The notes under the pieces: model-generated
Databases searched by the model: none
Seen by the model: only the letters and a program-made list of their open reading frames with translations
Told to the model about the DNA's origin: nothing
Program-made: the position numbers and the translations under genes
DNA from: Knoellia aerolata DSM 18566
GTDB taxonomy: Bacteria > Actinomycetota > Actinomycetes > Actinomycetales > Dermatophilaceae
Assembly: GCF_000768695.1 (NCBI RefSeq)
Contig: NZ_AVPL01000003.1
Location: 62,001 to 126,000, forward strand
Length of the DNA stretch: 64,000 nucleotides
Direction of reading: 5' to 3'
Shown: positions 34,361 through 41,704 of the stretch, piece after piece
Numbering within the stretch: the stretch's first letter is position 1
Layout: the number at the start of each line of letters is the position of its first letter

Positions 34361-35874
34361 TCAGATGCGGGCGTCCATGTCCTGGTATCCGGAGTCCTCC
34401 CGGGTGCCACCCATGCCGTCGCCGACGTCGCGGTAGTCCTTGATCCACGTGACGGACCTGACCCACTTGACCATCTTGTAGCCGTGCATGGACTCCGTGC
34501 GCAGCCGCAGGGGCGCGCCGTACATGTCCGGGAGGTCCTCGTCGTTCATGCCCCAGGCCAGGATGGTCTCGTCCTCGAAGGCCATCTCCTTGGTGAGACA
34601 GGTGTAGTACGCCTCGACGGGCCGCCCGTCGTGCATGCGCTGCGCGGTGCCGAACGACTCGACCATGACGTAGTTCGCGCCGTCGAGGGCGTCGACCTGC
34701 GCGAGGACGTCGCGCAGCCGGACACCGGACCACTTGGCGATCCCGGTCCAGCCCTGCATGCACGTGTGCAGAGTGATCTGGTCCTGCGCCTGGATCTCCC
34801 TGAGCTCGGCCAGGGAGAACGACTTCTCCTCCTCGACGAGCCCCCCACCCGAAGGCGGAAGTCGGCGAAGTCGTCCGCCTCGAGCGCCAGCCACTCGGGC
34901 GACTGCGCCTGGTCCGGGGGACGCGTGTTGACCCAGTGGAACGGTGAGATGTCGTCCTCGGTGAAGACCTGCTTCGCCCGTTGCGTGGACGTCATCGGGT
35001 TGAGCACCCACTTCTTGATCGGCATCTGCAGGCGGTACAGCACCCGCTGGGACTTACGGACGTCCACGAGGGAGAGGTACGAGGCCGCGACCCACAGGGC
35101 GACGACGACACCGACCCCGACGACGGTCCGCGTGACGGCCTGCGCGACGAGGGCGGGGTCGTACTCGACGCCCATCATCATGTGGACGAGGTTGTGCTCG
35201 GGGTGCACGAGGAAGACGAGGGCGACGTGCATGACGACGAAGCCGACGAACATCGCCATGCCGATGAAGTGGATCGACCGGGCTGCCTGTCGCCCGCCGA
35301 AGAGCTTGGCGTACCACGGGTACCGGCCGACGACTGCCGGGGACATCACCGGACCGGTGACGATCATCAGCGGAGCGACGACGAAGACGATGAACGTGTA
35401 GCCGAGCATCTGCAGCGCGTCATAGGGCTGGAAGTGCTCGATCGACGGCACGCCGAAGCCGGCATAGATCTTCATCGACTCCCACGCCTCGGGGATGACG
35501 TCCCACGACGTGGGGACGATGCGGCGCCACTGGCCCGTGGCGAACAGCAGCACCACGTAGATGAGGCCGTTGACCACCCACGCCATCGTGACGAGCCCGT
35601 GCCAGGCCCGGCCGATCCCGATCTTCCCCCGGCCGGGAAGCGAGAGCAGCGGATGGAGTTGGCGCTGGTCGTCCCGAGCGGTGAAGGCCCCCACCTCGAG
35701 CGGCACCTTGTCCTTGGTGAACTTCAGCCACTCATTGCCCGGGTGACAGTTGTTGTTCCAGTACAGCCTCGGGTGCGACGCCAGGATCTCGAACCCCGAA
35801 CGGAGCAACAGCCCGATGAAGAGGAAGTTGAGGAAATGGGTGACCTGCAGCCACCACGGAAAGGCCGTGTCCAC
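34361..35874 (-). pseudogene. Cytochrome b-molybdopterin oxidoreductase split by frameshift
   Basis: The first frame (ATG 35874) encodes a cytochrome b561-like membrane domain: helices such as WLQVTHFLNFLFIGLLLRSG, heme-ligand candidates in IGRAWHGLVTM, RSIHFIGMAMFVGFVVMHVA. It ends in DFRLRVGG. The next frame continues at once with LVEEEKSFSLAELREIQAQD and a sulfite-oxidase-fold molybdopterin domain (HTCMQGWTGIAKWSGVRLRD with the Mo-ligand Cys, GAPLRLRTESMHGYKMVKWV) to TGA 34361. The join is at a six-G run (plus-strand C6, 34841-34846), and adding one G gives a single reading frame of about 504 residues. Related actinobacterial proteins carry both domains in one chain. Pseudogene, polymerase slippage and sequencing error are all possible. 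The FNT transporter lies 24 bp downstream. Confidence 0.75.
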
Positions 35875-36033
35875 GGCGTGCTCCCCGAGTTGTCGGGGCT
35901 CTTGAGTGGTTCGCCTGGCGAACCGAGCCCACGTGGGGCCGAACCTAGCCCGTGGGGATGCGAGAGCAGGGAAGCGTCGGTCGGTGGGCGATCCGGACGG
36001 AAACGCGCCTGACCGACAGCGGGGGCACCGTGG

Positions 36034-36495
36034 TCAGCGCCGCTGCCCGGCGCGCACCATCTCGACCGTGCGCGCGATGCGGTCCGCACGTGTCTCGTCG
36101 CGCTTGGCCTCCACGACCCAGCGGACGTACTCCTTGCGGTGCGTGTAGGCCAGGCTCGCAAAGGTGGCGTCGGCGACCGGGTCGGCCGCGAGCGCGGCGG
36201 CGAGGTCGTCGGGGACCTCGACGGTGCGGGGACCGCTCTCGGTGGCGATGTCCACGGTCACCTCGTCGCCGATCTCGATCCCCGCCTCGGCCCGGGCCGC
36301 CTTGCTGAAGCCGATGAGCGACTCGCCACCCATGCGGGCCAGGCGCAGCGGCAGCGACCGGCCGCTGATGGTCACGACGACGGGAAACGTCCTGGCGCCG
36401 TCACCCAGGGCGGCCACCTGCTCGTCGCTGAGGACGATCGCGCCGGCCGGCCCGCGTGGCTCGAGCACCGTGGTGAGGTGCAGCGTCTCTCCCAT
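36034..36495 (-). CDS. DUF1905/YdeI-type protein
   Basis: A 153-residue protein combining an N-terminal DUF1905 beta-barrel-like segment (LHLTTVLEPRGPAGAIVLSD, LPLRLARMGGESLIGFSKAA, GDEVTVDIATESGPRTVEVP) with a C-terminal YdeI/OmpD-associated-like tail (FASLAYTHRKEYVRWVVEAK, ARTVEMVRAGQR). Family members are small cytosolic proteins of uncertain role. An AGCGTA box read on the minus strand as TACGCT lies 7 nt before the ATG, supporting this start and a leaderless mRNA. A longer upstream frame overlaps the cimA leader and is rejected. Confidence 0.75.
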   Translation of the reverse strand: MGETLHLTTVLEPRGPAGAIVLSDEQVAALGDGARTFPVVVTISGRSLPLRLARMGGESLIGFSKAARAEAGIEIGDEVTVDIATESGPRTVEVPDDLAAALAADPVADATFASLAYTHRKEYVRWVVEAKRDETRADRIARTVEMVRAGQRR

Positions 36496-36502
36496 GCCAC
36501 CG

Positions 36503-36508
36503 AGCGTA
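36503..36508 (-). promoter_or_regulatory. -10 box (TACGCT) of DUF1905 gene
   Basis: Minus-strand TACGCT, 7 nt before ATG 36495, with no ribosome site between. Leaderless-type promoter. Confidence 0.5.
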
Positions 36509-36589
36509 GGGCGGCCGGCGAGCGGGCGGCAGGGGTTCGTCCAGGCCGTCCGGACTGCGAACGCCCGCGATGTGGACAGTGGTTCCCGT

Positions 36590-36664
36590 ATGCCGGTCAC
36601 GCGTGCGACGCTCTCCCTCGTGACACTCCTGTCCGTGGCCACCGCCACCGTCATTATCGACTAG
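36590..36664 (+). CDS. Candidate cimA leader peptide (24 aa)
   Basis: ATG 36590 opens a 24-codon frame ending SVATATVIID and a TAG at 36662-36664. It is rich in Val, Leu and Thr and ends in two consecutive Ile codons (ATT ATC, 36653-36658) four codons from the stop. A hairpin begins on the stop codon and a U-tailed terminator follows. cimA, the committed step of the threonine-independent isoleucine route, is the next gene. This is the layout of Ile-sensing attenuation. The ribosome site is weak (GTGG or none), and an internal GTG could be the real start. Confidence 0.55.
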   Translation: MPVTRATLSLVTLLSVATATVIID

Positions 36665-36690
36665 CGCGACGAACACACCGTTCGTCGCGC
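36664..36690 (+). promoter_or_regulatory. Pause/anti-terminator candidate hairpin in cimA leader
   Basis: GCGCGACGAAC pairs perfectly with GTTCGTCGCGC around ACACC (11 bp). The 5' arm starts at the last base of the leader stop, so a ribosome stalled on the Ile codons would cover it. I could not identify a convincing alternative pairing partner with the terminator arms. Confidence 0.5.
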
Positions 36691-36718
36691 AGACCTCCCG
36701 CACCCGGGGGGTCTTTTT
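36691..36718 (+). terminator. Intrinsic terminator upstream of cimA
   Basis: AGACCTCCCG pairs with CGGGGGGTCT around CACC, ending in five T residues (36714-36718). No plus-strand gene lies upstream that needs a terminator except the leader peptide, so it is best read as a cimA attenuator. 36719-36872 holds no other clear element. Confidence 0.75.
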
Positions 36719-36872
36719 GTTGGGTCGACGACGGTGAGCCGGAGTGGGCCGGACAGAGGGCCCGGCCGACCACACCCCCGGTCACCGAGCAGCACGCGCG
36801 ACGTCGAGCATGACACTGGAGCCACACGATCCACCGAACCCGACGCACGAGATCGATCGAGGCGAGACACGA

Positions 36873-38489
36873 ATGAGCGACCTGCACGTCTACGACACCA
36901 CCCTGCGTGACGGTGCCCAGCAGGAGGGGCTCAACCTCTCCGTCGCGGACAAGCTCACCATCGCGTCGCACCTCGACGACCTCGGGGTCGGCTTCATCGA
37001 AGGTGGCTGGCCCGGGGCCAACCCGAAGGACACCGAGTTCTTCGCCCGGGCCGCCACCGACCTCACCCTCAAGAACGCGACGCTCGCCGCGTTCGGGGCG
37101 ACGCGCCGGGCTGGGGGCTCCGCGGCCACGGACCCCCTCGTGCGGGCGCTGCTCGACAGCCAGGCCTCGGTCGTCACCCTCGTCGCGAAGTCCCACGTCG
37201 GCCACGTCGAGAGGGCGCTGCGGACCACCCGCGAGGAGAACCTCGAGATGATCCGCGACACCGTCTCGTTCCTGCGTGGGGAGGGGCGGCGCGTCTTCCT
37301 CGACGCCGAGCACTTCTTCGACGGGTATGCCGTCGACCGCGCCTACGCCTTGGAGGCGCTGCGCGCCGCGGCGGAGTCCGGAGCCGAGGTCCTCGCGCTG
37401 TGCGACACCAACGGCGGCATGCTGCCGAGCCGCATCGGTGACGTCGTCGCCGACGTCGCGGACGCCCTCGGTGTGGCCGGGGCCACGGGCACGGACACCC
37501 GGCTCGGCATCCACTGCCACAACGACACCGGGTGCGCCGTCGCGAACTCGATGGTGGCGGTCGACGCCGGCGCCACCCACGTCCAGGGCACCGTGAACGG
37601 CTACGGGGAGCGGACCGGCAACGCCAACCTCGTCACCGTCGTCGCGAACCTCCAGCTCAAGCAGGGCGTCCAGCTCATCGAGCCGCACCGGCTGCAGGAG
37701 TCGACTCGGATCAGCCACGCGATCAGCGAGGTGACGAACGTGCCGGCCTACAGTCGCCAGCCGTACACCGGCGCGAGCGCGTTCGCGCACAAGGCGGGGC
37801 TGCACGCCAGCGCCATCAAGGTCGACCCGGACCTCTACCAGCACCTCGACCCCAAGCAGGTCGGCAACGACATGCGGATGCTCATCTCGGACATGGCCGG
37901 TCGTGCCTCGATCGAGCTCAAGGCGCGCGAGCTCGGACTCGACCTGGACCCGACCGACGCCGCCGACAGTGCTCTCGTCCAGCGGGTGCTGGCCAAGGTC
38001 AAGGACCTCGAGCTGCGGGGCTACACGTTCGACGCGGCGGACGCGAGCTTCGAGCTGCTGCTGCGCCGTGAGGTCGAGGGCGCCCTCCCGGACTTCTTCG
38101 AGGTCGAGTCCTGGCGGGTCATCACCGACTCGCAGTCGCACGGCGACGCCCTGTCCGAGGCGACGGTCAAGATCACCACCGGCGGCAAGCGCGTCCTGCG
38201 CACGGGGGAGGGCAACGGGCCCGTCAACGCGCTCGACCACGCCCTCCGGCTCGCCCTCGCCACGGCATACCCGGAGATCGAGCACCTCGAGCTGATCGAC
38301 TACCGGGTTCGCATCCTCGATGCCGCCCACGGGACCGACGCGGTGACACGGGTGCTCATCGAGACCAGCGACGGCGAGACCACCTGGGAGACCATCGGTG
38401 TCGCCGCCAACATCCTCGAGGCGAGCTGGGACGCGCTCGTCGAGAGCGTCACGTACGGGCTGCTGCGCGCGGCGGTGCCGGTGCGCTGA
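36873..38489 (+). CDS. cimA: Citramalate synthase
   Basis: A 538-residue DRE-TIM metallolyase of the CimA family (pyruvate plus acetyl-CoA to (R)-citramalate), the first step of isoleucine synthesis without threonine. The N-terminal YDTTLRDGAQQEG (7-19), catalytic and metal residues in CDTNGGMLP (about 178) and HCHNDTGCAVANSMVAV (about 213) are intact. FIEGGWPGANPKDTEFF and VQGTVNGYGERTGNANL are hallmarks that separate CimA from LeuA and NifV. The C-terminal LeuA-type regulatory domain (about 390-538) should bind isoleucine. ATG 36873 follows a GAGGCGAG site. Expression is probably controlled by the leader attenuator 155 bp upstream. Confidence 0.93.
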   Translation: MSDLHVYDTTLRDGAQQEGLNLSVADKLTIASHLDDLGVGFIEGGWPGANPKDTEFFARAATDLTLKNATLAAFGATRRAGGSAATDPLVRALLDSQASVVTLVAKSHVGHVERALRTTREENLEMIRDTVSFLRGEGRRVFLDAEHFFDGYAVDRAYALEALRAAAESGAEVLALCDTNGGMLPSRIGDVVADVADALGVAGATGTDTRLGIHCHNDTGCAVANSMVAVDAGATHVQGTVNGYGERTGNANLVTVVANLQLKQGVQLIEPHRLQESTRISHAISEVTNVPAYSRQPYTGASAFAHKAGLHASAIKVDPDLYQHLDPKQVGNDMRMLISDMAGRASIELKARELGLDLDPTDAADSALVQRVLAKVKDLELRGYTFDAADASFELLLRREVEGALPDFFEVESWRVITDSQSHGDALSEATVKITTGGKRVLRTGEGNGPVNALDHALRLALATAYPEIEHLELIDYRVRILDAAHGTDAVTRVLIETSDGETTWETIGVAANILEASWDALVESVTYGLLRAAVPVR

Positions 38490-38526
38490 CCGGGGCACGT
38501 GGCCCCGTGCGTGCCACGATGAGGGC

Positions 38527-38982
38527 ATGGGCGGACCCGGCAGTGACCTCGTGGTCTCGCCGGGCCCGGGCCTCCCGGGCGGACTGGTGATCGTCGCCGA
38601 CGAGCTCGCCGAGAGGTTCTCCCGGTCCTCGGGTCCGGGTGGTCAGGGCGTCAACACGACGGACAGCCGGGTCGAGCTGTCCTTCGAGCCGGCCACGTCG
38701 CGGTCCCTCACCGAGACGCAGCGCGACCGGGTCGCCGAGGTGCTCGGTCCCGCCCTCGTCAACGGCCGGGTCGTCATCGCGGCGTCCGAGTACCGCTCCC
38801 AGCTGCGCAACCGGTCCGCCGCGCGAGAACGTCTCGGCGCCCTCCTGCGAGACGCGCTGGCCCCCGCCCCGCCGTCCCGGCGACCCACCCGGCCGACCCG
38901 GGGGTCACAGCGACGACGCCTCGACGCCAAGAAGCGGCGCGGTCAGCTCAAGTCCGGCCGGGGACGTCAGGGACCCGAGTGA
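38527..38982 (+). CDS. arfB: Peptidyl-tRNA hydrolase ArfB-like (GGQ, RF1-class domain)
   Basis: A 151-residue ribosome-rescue factor. The catalytic GGQ is at 38-40 in SRSSGPGGQGVNTTDSRVEL, with the usual C-terminal basic tail (RRRLDAKKRRGQLKSGRGRQ) that enters the empty mRNA channel. Length and layout match ArfB/YaeJ and ICT1 rather than full-length RF1/RF2. It should hydrolyse peptidyl-tRNA on non-stop ribosomes. A GAGGGC site precedes ATG. Monocistronic. Confidence 0.88.
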   Translation: MGGPGSDLVVSPGPGLPGGLVIVADELAERFSRSSGPGGQGVNTTDSRVELSFEPATSRSLTETQRDRVAEVLGPALVNGRVVIAASEYRSQLRNRSAARERLGALLRDALAPAPPSRRPTRPTRGSQRRRLDAKKRRGQLKSGRGRQGPE

Positions 38983-39015
38983 GCCCGTCCCGAGGGGCTG
39001 GTCACGTGGGGCGCG

Positions 39016-39888
39016 TCACCGCGTTGCGTCGAGCACGGTGAGCAACCGCCGGCGCAGGACGTTGGAGCGCTGCGCGAACTCGCGCTGGCGCTCGACGTAC
39101 GCCGCCTTGCCGGCCGCCGTCTCGATCGGCACCGGCTCGACGTCGTGGCCGGAGAGGTCGTAGGGCGAGGCCTGCATGTCGAGCAGGCGGATCTCCATGG
39201 CCAGGTCGAAGCAGTCCATGGTGAGGTCGCTCGGCACGAGCGGTGAGAGCTTCGTCGCCCACTTGTAGGTGTCCATGCCCGCGTGCAGGCAACCGGGCTG
39301 CTCGAGCTCGACCTGGGCCTCCCGCGTGGGCTGAAGGACGTTGCGGGACACGGCATCCGGGGTGAAGAAGCGGAACGCGTCGAAGTGGCTGCAGGCGATC
39401 TGGTGGCGCTCGACGACCTCGTCGGTGCCTGCCTGCCCCAGCCGCAGCGGCACCTGCTCGTGGCGGACGCCGCCCTCCCCGGCGCGGTAGACCATCGCCC
39501 ACTCGTGCAGGCCGAAGCAGCCCAGCCGTGCCGGCCGTGACACGGTCGCCTCCAGGAGCCGCCGCACGAAGTCGACCGCTCGTCCCCGTGCCGCCACGAA
39601 CGACTCCACGTCGAGCTCGACGACCTCACCCGCCGCGCGGTAGTGCCGCCACGACGCCCGCTCCAGCGCCTTCGGGCCCTCGAGACGCACGCCGGGTCCC
39701 GGGTGCCACCGTCGCAGCCGGCTCGGTGTCACGGAGTAGTAGCGGAAGAGGAAGTCCTCGACGGGGTGGGGCACCCCGCGGTCCCGGCGGGAGAGGTACC
39801 CGGCCGTGACGACGTCGACGCGCGCGGCGTGGGCGGCCTCGAGGCTCGTCCACGTCTCGCGGTCGAGGAGGGCGAGGACCGGCGACAT
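39016..39888 (-). CDS. Putative 3-methyladenine DNA glycosylase-like protein
   Basis: A 290-residue cytosolic protein seen widely in actinobacteria and usually labelled 3-methyladenine DNA glycosylase, a label I recall but cannot prove from motifs. Strongly conserved-looking segments are DFLFRYYSVTPSRLRRWHPG (about 44), LGCFGLHEWAMVYR (about 120), HFDAFRFFTPDA (about 167) and LEQPGCLHAGMDTYKWATKL (about 192). DLAMEIRLLDMQASPYDL follows (about 228). No signal peptide or membrane helix. A minus-strand TACGCT box 9 nt before ATG supports the start. Treat the function as provisional. Confidence 0.6.
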   Translation of the reverse strand: MSPVLALLDRETWTSLEAAHAARVDVVTAGYLSRRDRGVPHPVEDFLFRYYSVTPSRLRRWHPGPGVRLEGPKALERASWRHYRAAGEVVELDVESFVAARGRAVDFVRRLLEATVSRPARLGCFGLHEWAMVYRAGEGGVRHEQVPLRLGQAGTDEVVERHQIACSHFDAFRFFTPDAVSRNVLQPTREAQVELEQPGCLHAGMDTYKWATKLSPLVPSDLTMDCFDLAMEIRLLDMQASPYDLSGHDVEPVPIETAAGKAAYVERQREFAQRSNVLRRRLLTVLDATR

Positions 39889-39897
39889 GACCGGACC

Positions 39898-39903
39898 AGC
39901 GTA
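39898..39903 (-). promoter_or_regulatory. -10 box (TACGCT), leaderless-type
   Basis: Minus-strand TACGCT lies 9 nt before ATG 39888 with no ribosome site between. Confidence 0.45.
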
Positions 39904-40007
39904 GGCGAGCGGTCCTCCTCCGAACCGCCACCGGACCCGGTCACGGTGTGCGACGATCCGCGGAGGTCCGCACCGTGGCGGGCCGTGAGCGCCCGGGAGC
40001 CCCAGTC

Positions 40008-40844
40008 ATGCGTCGAACCCTCACCGTCGTCCTCGCGATGTTCATCGCCCTCGTGGTCCCGTCCGCGGCCGACGCGTCGCCCGCGCGTGGAGCGGTCAAC
40101 GCCACGAGCTGGTACCTCGCCCTGGGGGACTCGCTCGCCGCCGGCTACCAGCCCGGCGTCGGTGACGACCGCACCGGCGGCTACGTCGGCGGCGTGCTCG
40201 ACGCCCTCCAGGACACCGCGCCGAAGGCCAGGCTGCGCAACCTCGCCTGCTCCGGAGCGACGACGGCGTCGATGCTCGGCACCGACCGCTGCTCCTACGA
40301 GCAGGGGTCGCAGGTGGCCGAGGCGGTCGAGTTCCTCGAGGCCCACAAGGGCAAGGTCGACCTCGTCACCATTGACATCGGTGCCAACGACGTCACCCCC
40401 TGCGCACGCCCGAGCGTCGACTTCGCCTGCGCCCTGGCCGCCGTCGGCACCGTCGAGGCCAACCTCACGAACATCCTCGGCCAGCTGCGCGCCGCCACCG
40501 GTCCGGACACCGAGATCATCGTCCTCAACTACTACAACCCCTTCCTCGCCGCGTGGCTGACCGGACAAGCCGGCCAGCAGGTCGCCGCCATGACCTCCGG
40601 CCTCCAGAGCCTCCTCAACGGCGCGGTGGCGAGAGCCGCCGCCACCGTGGGTGCGGACGTGGCCGACGTCGCCACCGCGTTCCGGTCCACGACCACCACG
40701 CCCGTCGCCACCGCGTTCGGGACGATCCCGACGAACGTCGCGACGATCTGCGCCTGGACGTGGATGTGCACGAGGAACGACATCCACGCCAACGACGCCG
40801 GGTACGCCGTGCTGGCGACGACGGTCGCGGGCCGCATCGGCTGA
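40008..40844 (+). CDS. Secreted SGNH/GDSL-type esterase
   Basis: A 278-residue exported hydrolase. Signal peptide 1-24 (MRRTLTVVLAMFIALVVPSA, then ADA). SGNH blocks: block I YLALGDSLAAGYQPG with nucleophile Ser (about 43), block II Gly in LACSGATTASML (about 85), block III DIGANDVTP (about 125), block V NDIHANDAGYAVLA with the catalytic Asp/His pair (about 262). Paired cysteines suggest disulfides. Likely a lipase or esterase acting outside the cell or on the envelope. ATG 40008 is chosen for the signal peptide. Confidence 0.88.
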   Translation: MRRTLTVVLAMFIALVVPSAADASPARGAVNATSWYLALGDSLAAGYQPGVGDDRTGGYVGGVLDALQDTAPKARLRNLACSGATTASMLGTDRCSYEQGSQVAEAVEFLEAHKGKVDLVTIDIGANDVTPCARPSVDFACALAAVGTVEANLTNILGQLRAATGPDTEIIVLNYYNPFLAAWLTGQAGQQVAAMTSGLQSLLNGAVARAAATVGADVADVATAFRSTTTTPVATAFGTIPTNVATICAWTWMCTRNDIHANDAGYAVLATTVAGRIG

Positions 40845-40861
40845 CGACGAGGCAGGGGTCC

Positions 40862-40867
40862 TACAGT
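40862..40867 (+). promoter_or_regulatory. -10 box (TACAGT), leaderless-type
   Basis: TACAGT lies 6 nt before GTG 40874. Confidence 0.5.
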
Positions 40868-40873
40868 GAACCC

Positions 40874-41647
40874 GTGCGCATCGCGAGATTCACGACAGGT
40901 GAGGACCCGGCATACGGGTTGGTCGACGGAGCCGGCGAGAAGATCGCCGCGATCACGGGCGACCCGCTCTACCAACGGATCGAGCTGACCGGGGCGACCC
41001 ACCTCGTCGAGGACGTGCGACTGCTCGCACCGGTCATCCCTCGCAGCAAGGTCATCGGCATCGGCAGGAACTACGCCGAGCACGCCCAGGAGATGGGTGG
41101 TGAGGCCCCGGCCGAGCCGTTGATGTTCCTCATCCCCAACACCGCGGTCGTGGGCCCGGGGGACCCCGTCGTCATCCCGGGGTTCACCCAGGAGGTCAGC
41201 TACGAGGGCGAGCTGGCCGTCGTCATCGGCCGCCTCGCCAAGGACCTGTCGGTCGAGGACGCGCTGTCGTCGGTCTTCGGCTACACCGTCGCCAACGACG
41301 TCACCGCCCGGGACCTGCAGCGGCGCGACGGCCAGTGGGCGCGCGCCAAGGGGATGGACACGTTCTGCCCGCTCGGCCCGTGGATCGAGACCGACCTCGA
41401 CCCGGGCGCCTGCCGGATCACGACCCGGCTCGAGGGCGAGGTCGTCCAGGACGGTCCGACCTCGGACATGGTCCACGGCGTCGCCGAGCTCATCGCCCAC
41501 GCCTCCCGCGCGTTCACCCTGCTCCCCGGCGACGTCATCCTCACCGGCACCCCCGCCGGCGTCGGTCCGGTCGTCGCGGGTCAGCGCGTCGAGGTCGAGA
41601 TCGACCAGATCGGCACCCTGAGCAACCCGTTCGTCAGCGCTGACTGA
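40874..41647 (+). CDS. Fumarylacetoacetate hydrolase (FAH) family protein
   Basis: A 257-residue FAH-fold enzyme. Family motifs: VIGIGRNYAEHAQEMG (about 60), metal-binding ELAVVIGR (about 115), GYTVANDVTARDLQRRDGQW (about 136), TSDMVHGVAELI and TPAGVGPVVAGQRVEVEI. Members hydrolyse or decarboxylate oxo-acids such as acylpyruvates, oxaloacetate or homoprotocatechuate products. The conserved actinobacterial position between cimA and gltX does not reveal the substrate. The start is GTG 40874, with a -10 box 6 nt upstream. Confidence 0.88.
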   Translation: MRIARFTTGEDPAYGLVDGAGEKIAAITGDPLYQRIELTGATHLVEDVRLLAPVIPRSKVIGIGRNYAEHAQEMGGEAPAEPLMFLIPNTAVVGPGDPVVIPGFTQEVSYEGELAVVIGRLAKDLSVEDALSSVFGYTVANDVTARDLQRRDGQWARAKGMDTFCPLGPWIETDLDPGACRITTRLEGEVVQDGPTSDMVHGVAELIAHASRAFTLLPGDVILTGTPAGVGPVVAGQRVEVEIDQIGTLSNPFVSAD

Positions 41648-41692
41648 CGGTCACCGCATGGGCGGCACTCGCCGATATGAGGGGTGCGCCAC

Positions 41693-41698
41693 TACGGT
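41693..41698 (+). promoter_or_regulatory. -10 box (TACGGT), leaderless-type
   Basis: TACGGT lies 6 nt before GTG 41705 and favours that start for the helicase over the upstream in-frame codon at 41684. Confidence 0.5.
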
Positions 41699-41704
41699 CG
41701 GGTT

